NCBI GenBank assembly: GCA_963794155.1
Contig: CAWCCX010000006.1
Coordinates: 1 to 64,000, forward strand
Direction of reading: 5' to 3'
DNA: 64,000 nt
From: Roseiarcus sp963794155
GTDB taxonomy: Bacteria > Pseudomonadota > Alphaproteobacteria > Rhizobiales > Beijerinckiaceae
The position numbers and the translations under genes are program-made. Shown here one piece after another: positions 48,626-57,800 of the stretch (the first letter of the stretch is position 1; each line of letters starts with the position of its first letter). The notes under the pieces were generated by a model. It had not been told where the DNA came from, did no database searches, and saw nothing but the letters and a program-made list of their open reading frames with translations.

Positions 48626-48903
48626 CGTCCGCTCCCTCGCTCCGCATCCTTTTCCGCTGCGTCCGGCGCGCCGCCGCTCGTCGATCCCCGCAAATCCGAG
48701 TTTAGTCACATCGGCCACTTTTAGGAAGAGTTGTCAGGTCATTGTCGGAATGCCAGGGCCTGGCGCACGCGCGAGAACGGCGAGGGCTGCAGAAGCCGTC
48801 CAATCGGAAGTCTCTCCGGAAGGCATGTCCTGCGACAAGTTCTGGAATCGCGCGGCTTCGGCCTTCGATAATCTCGGCTCTGCGAAGCCTGGCTTGCAAA
48901 CCG

Positions 48904-49836
48904 TCAGAACTTTGAATCAATCCAGACCGCCTCGGAGATTTTTCGGGCGGCCAAAGCGTCAGGCGGCGCAGATTGAAGTCTTGCGATGCTGTCGAGACGC
49001 GTTTCCGGTGGGCCTGCCGCAAGTCGCCAAGCCGCGATAAGCCACTGACTTGGCATTGCGACCGGGGGAATTGGGAGGTCCTGCGGCGGAACGACAATCA
49101 GTTCGTAAGTCAGCCTCTGGCCGCGCCTGTCGACGATCTCAAGCGTCAGGATATCATTGGGGTGAAGATCGCCCGGGCGCAATGGCAACGTCACGTGAGC
49201 GCTGCCGCAAGTGTCCGCCTGAGCAATCGCGTTGCCGTCCTTCCCGCGCAGCATCGCCCGTACGGAATGCGGCTGCAGCGACGGTTTCCATGCCGCGACG
49301 ATTTCCGCGAGGTCGGCGCCAATCTGCTGACGCGTCTGGCTCAGTCGATCGAGCGGAACGAGAGATGAAGCCTCCTCATCGGCAGGCCCGCATTGCTCCA
49401 GCCCCCGGCCGGTTGCATAGACCGTCAGTCCGCTCTTGTTAAAGATATTGTGGTAAAGGGAAGCTAGGTAAGACATGGCTCGCGGCGACACGTCCTCGGA
49501 GGCCTGCGGCGCCTGAAACACGGGGTCATAAGACCCGCCAACATGGCGTTTCCCTTTCATCGTTTCTAGAGTCACAACCGCCTCGGGACCGACCTCGAGA
49601 CGATCGCCATAACAAATGTGCGTCCCGGACGTCACCGGGACGTCATCATGTTCCCCGGCGTCCTTCAGGTCGCGCGGGAGCGCACGTTTGAAATGCATCT
49701 TCGTCGTATCGCCTTCGACGGAAAGAACGGTGGCGACGACTTGCTCCATCGGGCACGAGATATCGTCCGCGATCGCGCAGTTCGGCCGAACGACCAGTGC
49801 GGCGGCAAGCAGATGGACGGCAAGAACGCCTCTCAT
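48904..49836 (-). CDS. Secreted FecR-like protein of the caspase cluster
   Basis: A 310-residue exported protein. Its ATG overlaps the stop of the CHASE2 gene (ATGA), so the two are translationally coupled. A signal peptide, MRGVLAVHLLAAALVV, is cut near NCAIA-DD. The N-terminal domain has VVATVLSVEGDTTKMHF and GTHICYGDRLEVGPEAVVTL, with the strand pattern of FecR sensors (a G-D-x-L threshold loop before a V-T-L strand). The middle has four cysteines and the segment IFNKSGLTVYATGRGLEQCG; the C-terminal half looks like a second beta domain (LTLEIVDRRGQRLTYELIVV). Likely a periplasmic partner of the CHASE2 protein. Not assigned to a named family with certainty. Confidence 0.65.
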   Translation of the reverse strand: MRGVLAVHLLAAALVVRPNCAIADDISCPMEQVVATVLSVEGDTTKMHFKRALPRDLKDAGEHDDVPVTSGTHICYGDRLEVGPEAVVTLETMKGKRHVGGSYDPVFQAPQASEDVSPRAMSYLASLYHNIFNKSGLTVYATGRGLEQCGPADEEASSLVPLDRLSQTRQQIGADLAEIVAAWKPSLQPHSVRAMLRGKDGNAIAQADTCGSAHVTLPLRPGDLHPNDILTLEIVDRRGQRLTYELIVVPPQDLPIPPVAMPSQWLIAAWRLAAGPPETRLDSIARLQSAPPDALAARKISEAVWIDSKF

Positions 49837-51377
49837 GGCGGCGTCGACTCCGTCACCTTGCCGGTCGAGGGTCCCGGCTGCCGCGACGCTTCTGGATGGG
49901 GCGGAAACCACCGCGTCAGAAGCCCCTCTACGGCTTGTTCCGTACCGTCCGCGACGGCGGAGCATATTTCGATCAGAAGCACAACGATCGTGCCAACGAC
50001 GAAAGAAAGAATGCCGAAGCGCCAGCCATGCAAGACGTTCCAGCGATGCGACAGCCACCATGAAACGGAGGCGAAGATAAGTCCGCAAACCAAGATGACG
50101 AATGCCTCGAAAAACACCCGCTGCAGGCGTCGCCGCATGGGCAACCGCGCGCCCTGGGCCACCGACTTGAATGTCGGAAGCCAACAAAGGGGAATGGTCA
50201 CCAATGCAGCGACGAGGATGAAAAACACGTCCAGCCCGAACTGAGCCGCGAGCTGAAGGTCATCGTTTGAGGACTGAAGGCTCAGCGCCAAATTGACATG
50301 GGCGAGCGCGCCCTGGAGATCGCCGAGCGGCGTCAACAACGTATCTTCCGACCATGGCGCGGTGGCGCCGATCACGACGATGGCGTCTTTCAAGACGCCA
50401 AGGTCCATGTTCGGAGAATCGATCAGGCTCTTGTATTTGACCAGCGAACTCGCCTTAATCCGCGCATAGGCCAGTTTCTTGACGCCGCCGGTGTCGCCCG
50501 ATCCTTCTTTTCCGCCGCTGTCATACTTTTGGTCCGTTTCATTCCCGATCGTCCAGCGAATGGGAACGATATCCGGACGATCAAGGTCCGGCGTCTTGAT
50601 GCACGACTCCCCCGCGCAGGAAGATCCGGCGTTCGCCAGCTCGACCGCCCGCACCATCGCCGCTTGCCGCGAGACGATCTCTTCGCCCGGCCCAAATCGA
50701 ACGCGGTAGGCCGAGCAGGCCCCCTCGGGCAGCCCATAGGCGCCGAGCGTGAGCACCGGATGAACAAGAGCAACCGAGGGCAGCGCCTTCTCGCTTGCGG
50801 ATTGCCCCGCCTTCGTCAAGTCGCTGAACGCGGTCTCCAGTTCCGTCGGAGGGATTCGATCGTTTTGATCGTCGCAGGGCGGAAGCCGGCCCGCGGTGAA
50901 GAAAGTCGGAATGAGAACCGGGGTCTTGCTTTGCGTCGCGAGTTCGTCATGGAGGTCGGGGTCATCGGGCAGACGATTGCGAAAGTCGAAATCGAGGTAG
51001 ACGACGGCCGCGGAGGCCGATCTCGCAAGCTCCGTCAGTTTAGCAATCAGGCCTCGCGGTGTGTTGTTTCGCAGTGATTCCTGCGAGGCGGGAGATTGCG
51101 GATCGTCGTTCGGCGCGACGCTCCATTTCCTGGCGGCGTTGTCGTCGATGTCGATGAAAACGACTCGATGGGCGTTCGATAGCAGATGGATTTCTGGCGA
51201 ATGGAAGCTATCGTAGACATAGTCCTCGGCGGCGACGAGCTCCTGGAGCGGGCCAAAATCGAGCATCCTGAGAAGGTATGTGAACCCGAGGACGATCACC
51301 GCGACGACCAAGCCCGCCATGGCCGTGCCGGCGGCGCGGGCGATTGCAGATGGCGGGGCGTTCATCCTGACGTTCAT
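49833..51377 (-). CDS. CHASE2-domain membrane protein without output domain
   Basis: A 514-residue protein. One helix at residues 15-38 precedes a large periplasmic CHASE2 sensor (about 55-365) with VVFIDIDDNAARKW, AAVVYLDFDFRNRL, DAIVVIGATAPWSED and GDLQGALAHVNLALSL, the usual core. Three helices follow (about 380-400, 422-443, 454-475), then a short tail of about 38 residues. CHASE2 sensors normally end in a cyclase, kinase or diguanylate cyclase; none is fused here. An insert at 255-300 (GGKEGSGDTGGVKK) is low-complexity. Four-base overlap with the FecR-like gene and position among caspase genes suggest it signals through its neighbours. Confidence 0.8.
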   Translation of the reverse strand: MNVRMNAPPSAIARAAGTAMAGLVVAVIVLGFTYLLRMLDFGPLQELVAAEDYVYDSFHSPEIHLLSNAHRVVFIDIDDNAARKWSVAPNDDPQSPASQESLRNNTPRGLIAKLTELARSASAAVVYLDFDFRNRLPDDPDLHDELATQSKTPVLIPTFFTAGRLPPCDDQNDRIPPTELETAFSDLTKAGQSASEKALPSVALVHPVLTLGAYGLPEGACSAYRVRFGPGEEIVSRQAAMVRAVELANAGSSCAGESCIKTPDLDRPDIVPIRWTIGNETDQKYDSGGKEGSGDTGGVKKLAYARIKASSLVKYKSLIDSPNMDLGVLKDAIVVIGATAPWSEDTLLTPLGDLQGALAHVNLALSLQSSNDDLQLAAQFGLDVFFILVAALVTIPLCWLPTFKSVAQGARLPMRRRLQRVFFEAFVILVCGLIFASVSWWLSHRWNVLHGWRFGILSFVVGTIVVLLIEICSAVADGTEQAVEGLLTRWFPPHPEASRQPGPSTGKVTESTPP

Positions 51378-51481
51378 GAGCGGCCCCGAGCGTCCTCATC
51401 GATCGCCGGACACGCATTGGCTGCAATGCCGATCCGCTACCGCTCTGCTGTCTGGACCACGAACCAGGAAGAGGGATCGGC

Positions 51482-52714
51482 CTAAAGCTGATCGGTCGCC
51501 CGTCCGTACATCGAGGGGTCGTCCTTCGCGCCATCGGCGGTGAAAATGACGCGTAGCGGCAGCGGGTCCTGAGGCTTGATCTTGTTGTCCGGTCCGATCA
51601 ATTGCGCCTCGACCCACTTGATGCATTGCTGCTTGGTGACGTCAGCTACGCCTTTGCTGATTTCCGCCGAACTCGCCATGCCCGACTCGGTCGAGCTGAT
51701 CGCCTCGATGTTGTCGGACAGGCAATCGTAGATGATGCGCTGTGCGCGGTACCGCAGGGCGAAAGCGTTGGGATCGCGCCGCAAGTACGGCTCCAGCTGA
51801 GCCACCCCGGCGCCGGAAGCCTCCGACAGCAATTGCTCGGCGCTCTCGCGAACTTCGCCGTTCACGAGATCGCCATGGGTCTGATAGAGACGCTGCACGA
51901 ACAAGGTCGAGCTTCGATTCGCCGCCAGCAATTCCGACGTCTCGAACAGCCGCGCGTAGACGTTGGCCGCCGCCTTTTTGATGATCAGGTCGATGTCGTT
52001 CATCGTCACCTCGCCGCGGTTGGTGCCGTCGAAGAGGCTGCCGATTTCATTCTGGACGCGAGCGAGAATCATGACCCGCAGACGCTCGGGCGACCAGTTC
52101 TCGCCAAGGAACGTCTCGAACTTGACCAGATTGGCTTCCCGGATCGAGGTCTCCAGCGCCTCGAGGATCGCGTGCTCCGTGACGTCGCCTTCTTTGGTCG
52201 AGTGCTGAGCGTTCTGGGCCTGCTGGATGCGCTTGATCAGGTCGTCGATCCGGCTCGTGTAATCGCGATTGGCTTCGGCGTTGTCGTCCCTGCCGATCTG
52301 TTGGAGATCGTCCGAGGCGCCGACGGCGCCAAGCGATTGACTGGGCGTGACGGATTTCAGGATCGCCTGTTCTTCCTGGGTGGTCGGCGGCGCGAGCGAG
52401 GCAAGCGCGCGGGACGACTCCTCCGGCGAAGGCGGCGCTCCGTTGCCAGCCGGGCGCGAACGACTGTACGCCGCACCGCCCGAGGACGGATGATAGGCGG
52501 GCGGAGGTCGATGGCTATAGCCGCCGCCGCTGTGAAGGCGTTGCTGCAGGAGCATGTTGCCAACCATCCCGCCCACCATGCCTCCGACAAATCCTCGGAG
52601 AAAGGCGTCGTTTGCATATGCCGGTGATTGGTCGAAAGCCGCGAGTGCAACGGCGGCGCTCGCCGCCAAAAGTATGCCAGAAGTCGCGTGGCGCTTCACT
52701 GACTCGACGCTCAT
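51482..52714 (-). CDS. Exported glycine-zipper protein of unknown function
   Basis: A 410-residue protein with a signal peptide (MSVESVKRHATSGILLAASA, cleavage near PAYAN-DA). Residues 41-53 form a glycine zipper (GFVGGMVGGMVGNML), a motif of membrane-inserting or oligomerising proteins; then a Ser/Pro/Gly/His-rich linker (HRPPPAYHPSSGG) leads to a long helical region, with ERLRVMILARVQNEIGSLF and IKKAAANVYARLFETSELLA. The end, DPLPLRVIFTADGAKDDPSM, is more polar. I know no named family. Between the SEL1-caspase gene (61 bases upstream) and CHASE2 (105 bases downstream), it is a candidate effector or scaffold of the cluster. Confidence 0.65.
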   Translation of the reverse strand: MSVESVKRHATSGILLAASAAVALAAFDQSPAYANDAFLRGFVGGMVGGMVGNMLLQQRLHSGGGYSHRPPPAYHPSSGGAAYSRSRPAGNGAPPSPEESSRALASLAPPTTQEEQAILKSVTPSQSLGAVGASDDLQQIGRDDNAEANRDYTSRIDDLIKRIQQAQNAQHSTKEGDVTEHAILEALETSIREANLVKFETFLGENWSPERLRVMILARVQNEIGSLFDGTNRGEVTMNDIDLIIKKAAANVYARLFETSELLAANRSSTLFVQRLYQTHGDLVNGEVRESAEQLLSEASGAGVAQLEPYLRRDPNAFALRYRAQRIIYDCLSDNIEAISSTESGMASSAEISKGVADVTKQQCIKWVEAQLIGPDNKIKPQDPLPLRVIFTADGAKDDPSMYGRATDQL

Positions 52715-52775
52715 GGAATTCTCCCGATGATGCGGTTCAGTCCAATTCACACTATAGAGCCGATCTCCGGCATGT

Positions 52776-55479
52776 TCAACGCCGGGGCTGACGGGTCGAC
52801 TGGGCGTTCGTTTCGGCTTGCGCCGCAATGATTTGCTGATTGATCAAGTCGGCGAAGGGCACTTTCTCCTTTCGCGCCGCCTCGAACGTCGCTGACAGCG
52901 TTCGGCGCAAAACATCGTTATCGTAGCAGCGGGTCTCGCGCTCGAGGCTGCGGAACTGAGGCTCGGTAGGCGATTCCGCCCGCCCCCAGTCCCACACCCA
53001 GACCGGCTTCTTATATGGGTAGTTGCAATTCCAGAGCGGAACCTCGAGCCGGCGAATCTTCACCTTGTGGGTCTCGGGGTCGACTGTCCCGTAAAAGCGC
53101 TGCAGCCGGTCGATTTCGTCGGGAGTGAGCAAAGCCCGATCGTTCAGGTCGACCGCCTGGCCGTTGACGGCCATTTCCGCGAGCAGGATGCCTGCGCCAA
53201 TCTCGTAGAACGGATTGCCGTCCGCCTTGGTCGGGTCGGCCTGAACCGACAGCTTGATCGCGAGAAAAGCATATTTCATCGCCATCAGAGGGTCTTTAGG
53301 CTGATCGAGTTCGCCGTTGCGGTAGATGTCGGCAAGCATATTGGCCGCCCGGGCCGAACCGTGGCTCAGCGCCCTGTTGAGCAGATCGATGGCTTCGTTT
53401 GCGCCGTTCTCCGGCTTGACCAGCATGCGGCCGGCCAGAAGCCTGCGCGCGAGTTCGATCTCCGCTTCCTCGTCGCCGCCATGCGCGGCGAGCCGGTAGT
53501 AACGTTCCGCGATCTCCGGCTGCGGGCTCGGCAGGCCCCAGCCATGCTCCATCATCAGGGCCATGTTATATTGCGCGGCCGGATTGTTGTCGGCGGCCGC
53601 GCGCCCCCACCACAGCAACGCTTGGGTATCGTCCGATAGTACGCTGCTCGAGGCGATCTCGCCGGCGGAATTGTAGACCCGGTAGCCGCTGAAATAATAG
53701 AAGCCGAGATTAAGCTTGGCGGCGTCCGAGCCCGAATTCCGCCGCCCGCTGGGCCCATTCGACCCCGCGATGCGGATTTGGAGCCACGCCGTGGCCATAG
53801 AAGAGCGCATCGGCGGTCTCGACCATCGCCGGAACCGATCCGCTTTCCGCTGCTTTCGAAAACCATCGATACGCCTCGGATAGGTCACGCTGCAGCCCGA
53901 ACGAGCCGCTGCTGTAGCGCTGCCCGAGTTCATACATCGCCGGCGGAAACTCCTGAATGGCCGCCTTGAGAAGAAGCGCATTGTCGCGCCCCTGCTCCTC
54001 CTCGCTCGCGTCGGAGTAAGCGGAGAGCGTAGCCAGACTGAAGAGCGCGGCCACATAGCCGCGATTGGCGGCGTCGTTGTAGGCGGCGCGCGCGTCGACG
54101 ATGAGCGGTTTGCGCGTGGGATCATCGAGCCGGAGCGCGTTGGCCGCGGCGAACTTGGCCCGGCCCAGATTGAAAAGATACCTGACGATGCGCGGATTGC
54201 GCTCGATTGATTTCCCGCACGCTACGGTCGCGGCGTCGAAGTCAATCTTGTCGAGCGTGACCCCCGAGACCTCGGGCGGCCGAGAGGGGTCGCTCTCGGA
54301 GGCGGCGAGCCGGTCGCAATCGTCAATCTGCTTGGGGGTGCCGGATACGGTCGGGGCCACGACCTCGGACGAGCCGATGAGACTCACGAGCACGCGGCGG
54401 GCGAGCTCTGCGGTGGGACAATCGTGGAAACGCCGGCGATGCCTCTCCAGCGCTTCGCGGTCGGGTTGCTGGCTGATCTCCGCCCAATCCACGTCGGCGC
54501 CCGCACATTGCTGCTGCGTCAGCTGGAAGCGTTCGGCGCCGACCGGATCGACGAGAGCGAAATTGTCGCTGACGCCGAGATTCTCGAAATATTGCGGCTC
54601 CTGCTGCCGCCCGCCGGCCAGCGCGAAAGCCTGGACCATACGAATGACGCGCTGGCCGAGTTCGATCAGGGTCTGCCCCGGCCGTTGCAGCTCCGACCGG
54701 ACAACCTCGGTGAACAGCGAATTGCGTCGATGATCCCCGTATCCGAAGCTCTCGATCGCGGTTTCGCCGAAGGAAGCCGAGAAGACGACCATCGAGCCCG
54801 CCGGCACATCCTTCGGTTGCAAGAGACGGCTGCCGGAAGTGAGGCCGCGCTTGATTTCCCGCTCGTCCGTCGTCGCGCGGATGAGCGAGCGGCAAGCGTC
54901 AAGAAGGAGAATGGCGACCTTCGGCTTCTTGTCCGCGATCGCGTTCATCACATCGCTGACGGAAATGCCGTTCTTGGCGATTTCGTCAGTCTCGTAGGCC
55001 CCTTCGAACGACGGCATCTTGAGCGAGATGATGTCGTCCCGGCGCTTATCCGCTTCGATCACCTGGTCGCGGGTATATGTCCGCAGGCTCTTTATGTCGC
55101 CGAGCAGCAGATAATCGGTGTCGTTCGCTTCGACGCCGAGGCCATGGCCGGAATAGAAGAACAGAACGACGTCGCCTTCCTTCACGGTGGCGAGGAACGC
55201 CTGGAATCGCTTGTCGAAATCGCTCTTGCCGCGCAGTTCCGTCGCCAGCGTAATGTTCTTCTTGTCGAAGCCGACCTGCTCGAGGTCGGCGGCGAGATCG
55301 CTTGCGTCGTTGTCGGACCGTGTGAGGCTTGGAATATCCTGGTCGGAATAGCGCTGTTCGCCGACGAGAAACGCGCGCCGCGTCTGCGCGCTCGCAGCGT
55401 CGACGCCGAGACAGCCGATCGCGACGATCGCGATTCCGAAGAGGGCTGCGCTTGCCCTCACCAACGACGCTCGTTTCAT
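52776..55479 (-). CDS. Exported caspase-like protease with SEL1 repeats (one-base frameshift)
   Basis: About 900 residues when one extra base in the CCC run at 53731-53733 is removed. A signal peptide (MKRASLVRASAALFGIAIVA, cut near ASAQT) is followed by a caspase-fold p20 domain: His112 in LFFYSGHGLGVEAND and Cys196 in ILLLDACRSLIRAT. From about residue 430 come helical and SEL1-like repeats, e.g. AMYELGQRYSSGSFG, AYRWFSKAAESGSVPAMVE, then after the break ALLWWGRAAADNNPAAQYNM and AERYYRLAAHGGDEEAEIEL. SEL1 repeats bind partner proteins. The start at 55479 is chosen for the gagg site; 55491 is an alternative. Broken reading frames end at 53710 without correction. Confidence 0.82.
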
Positions 55480-55527
55480 GCCACGCCTCATCAAGTTAAA
55501 GTCTCGCGTTGACCGTTTGGGTCACGA

Positions 55528-57588
55528 TTAGGGTGCCAAGTCCCGCGCGACGCGAAACCCGACCCTCTCCGACCCCTCGTCGACGCTCTCATAATCGCGC
55601 GCGGCGGCGCGGAGTTTGGCCGGTTCATCCGCCCACGAGCCGCCGCGCGTCGCGCGCGCCGTGCAATCGCCGGAAAGAACCGGGGCGCCATTCGAGGCGA
55701 CTGCAGCCGGGGTCGGGTTCCAGCAATCCTCGGTCCATTGCCGCACATTCCCGAGCATGTTGTAAAGCCCGAACGGATTGGCCGGTCCGTTGTCGACGGG
55801 CTCGGTCTTGAGCCGAGGGTCGGCTTTCGGGCTCCCGTCATAGGAACGCCGCGAATCGTAGACCGCGAGCTCGGGCTTGATGGCGCCGAACCAGAACGGC
55901 GCGTAGGCGCATTTCAGGCTGTTACAGCCTCGCGCGGCGTATTCCCACTCCCCTTCGCTCAGCAGGCGATAAGGCTGGCCGGTCTTGCCTTTGAGCCATT
56001 GCACATAGAGTTGCGCGTCGCTCCAGGTTGCGAAGATCGCCGGACGCTTGCCGCGACCGAAGTCGAGGTCGCCGAGCCGGCGGCGCCCGCAGGCGCCCTC
56101 CGCGTAGCAGGCGTCCCATTGAGCAAATGTCACTGCGTACCGACCCACAGCGAAGGGCTTGGCGATCTCGACCAGGTGCGGCCCGGCTTCAAACTTTTGG
56201 CGTCCGCTTTCGCCGAGCGGCGAGCCCAGCATCGCCTTGCCGGCGGGCACGACGACCATTTCAGGACATTCGTCGCATTCCCTGAAGACCTCGCCGCCCG
56301 GATCGTTCACCGCTACCTTCGGCGGGGGGCCGACGAGAACGGCCGCCGCAGTCGATTTGGCGGCGGGCGACCCGGGCGGCGCTTCGGACGGGGCCGCAGG
56401 TGAAGGCGTCGCGGATGGCGGAAGTGCGACGCTCGGCGGCGGGATGACGATTGCGGTTTGGGTGGTCGCCTTCAAAGCCTCCGCGCGCGCCTTCGCTCGC
56501 TCCCTGAGCGGCCCATCCGGCAGCTTGGGGATGAGCGCCGCGAGCAGGTCCGCATTCGTCGTCGCGTCGATCATCGCGTCGAGAGCTTCATCCGGCGGGG
56601 CCGAGTCCATCGGCCGCGCGGAGGCGGTCAAGGCGCCGGCCGTCAAATTCGCCGTCTGCGTTGTTCTCAATGCCCCCGCCCGCGCCTCGCACGTGGCCGA
56701 GAGACAGGCCTCGCCCAACACCTCGTCATAGTAGGCCGGGGTCTGATCATGGTCGGCGGCGGCCGCCAATGCGTGCGTCTTGGCCTGGCTGGCCTTGATC
56801 GCGTCGCGCAGCGGCAGGTCGGCGCTGAGCAGCGGCAGGAATGTGCGGGTGAAAACGCTGTTGGGATCGGAATCCGCATCGGACAGCCGATCCATCGCGG
56901 ACTGACCTTCACCGGCGGAATAGATGATGAAACTGCCTTCGACCGATTGCGGCTTCAAGCCGCGCGCCAGAGCGTAGCCTCTCTCGCCGGGCGGCGGCCG
57001 AAACGGGCTGTCGCGGCACGCGTCGATGATCGCCGCCTTCAGGCCTGCGTTCTTGCGTTCGAGGTCGTCGAGCACGCCGTCGACGCCGTTGCGCAGCGGC
57101 AGCGAAAGCCGCGTCAGAAGCTCCTCGGTGGCGCGCCCAGGCACGTCGACGCCGACGAGATAATTGTGCGCGCCATCGCTCCAACCATGGCCGGAATAGA
57201 CGAACACGGCCGTGTCGCCGGGATTGATCTTTTGGACGAAATCCGCGACCGCGCTGGACATCTCGAGCATCGAGAGGTCGTAGCCCTCCTGCACCGAGAA
57301 TCCCTTCCCGCGCAGAACCGCCGCGTAAGCGGTCGCGTCGGCCTTGGCCTTTTGCAGCTTGTCGATGTGTTGATAGTCGTCGTTGCCGATGACGAGCGCG
57401 ACGCGGCGGCCGGCGGTTTGCGGCGCCGCCGGACCCGAAAGCGCCAGAGCAAGCGCTATCAGCGCGAGGCCCGCCCACGGCCGCCGCGCGCTCGGCCGCT
57501 CTCCCGCAGCGTCCGGGCGTCGCATTGCGCCGCGCCGGTCATGGCGGCGGGTCAGAGCCCATCGAGCAACCTTGCCGATGAATCTCAT
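55528..57588 (-). CDS. Caspase-like protease fused to an FGE-sulfatase-type domain
   Basis: A 686-residue exported fusion. Signal-type helix at residues 38-55 (WAGLALIALALALSGPAA). Caspase domain about 61-300, catalytic His134 in VFVYSGHGWSDGAHNY and Cys191 in KAAIIDACRDSPFRPP. A Pro/Ala-rich linker (380-425) leads to a formylglycine-generating-enzyme-like domain (about 436-686): MVVVPAGKAMLGSPLGE, RLLSEGEWEYAARGC, NMLGNVRQWTEDCWN, TRGGSWADE and RVGFRVARD. The cysteine pair needed for sulfatase activation is not seen in the AAARDYESVDEG stretch, so this domain probably binds a ligand or protein. The start at 57588 has a ribosome-binding site, aagaggtgac. Confidence 0.85.
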   Translation of the reverse strand: MRFIGKVARWALTRRHDRRGAMRRPDAAGERPSARRPWAGLALIALALALSGPAAPQTAGRRVALVIGNDDYQHIDKLQKAKADATAYAAVLRGKGFSVQEGYDLSMLEMSSAVADFVQKINPGDTAVFVYSGHGWSDGAHNYLVGVDVPGRATEELLTRLSLPLRNGVDGVLDDLERKNAGLKAAIIDACRDSPFRPPPGERGYALARGLKPQSVEGSFIIYSAGEGQSAMDRLSDADSDPNSVFTRTFLPLLSADLPLRDAIKASQAKTHALAAAADHDQTPAYYDEVLGEACLSATCEARAGALRTTQTANLTAGALTASARPMDSAPPDEALDAMIDATTNADLLAALIPKLPDGPLRERAKARAEALKATTQTAIVIPPPSVALPPSATPSPAAPSEAPPGSPAAKSTAAAVLVGPPPKVAVNDPGGEVFRECDECPEMVVVPAGKAMLGSPLGESGRQKFEAGPHLVEIAKPFAVGRYAVTFAQWDACYAEGACGRRRLGDLDFGRGKRPAIFATWSDAQLYVQWLKGKTGQPYRLLSEGEWEYAARGCNSLKCAYAPFWFGAIKPELAVYDSRRSYDGSPKADPRLKTEPVDNGPANPFGLYNMLGNVRQWTEDCWNPTPAAVASNGAPVLSGDCTARATRGGSWADEPAKLRAAARDYESVDEGSERVGFRVARDLAP

Positions 57589-57800
57589 GGCCGGGGTCAC
57601 CTCTTTCAGTCCCGCATCGCTTCGCCCCTCCCGAACCGACCCATTAAGACCAGAGGACGACCATAGTCCACTGAAAAAGGATGTGTCATGTCGACGAAAG
57701 GAGCATATGGACCTGGCCGCCCGTATTCGTCGGCTCGCAATTCGCCGCTTTCGCGGAATGACAAAGCAGGAGCGCGGCTCATCGCGTGAGCCCAAATGGG

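Noticed and set aside
48702..48903. A possible gene between larA and the FecR-like gene
   Set aside because: Open frames are short, overlap on both strands and lack a ribosome-binding site or motif; this is treated as intergenic.
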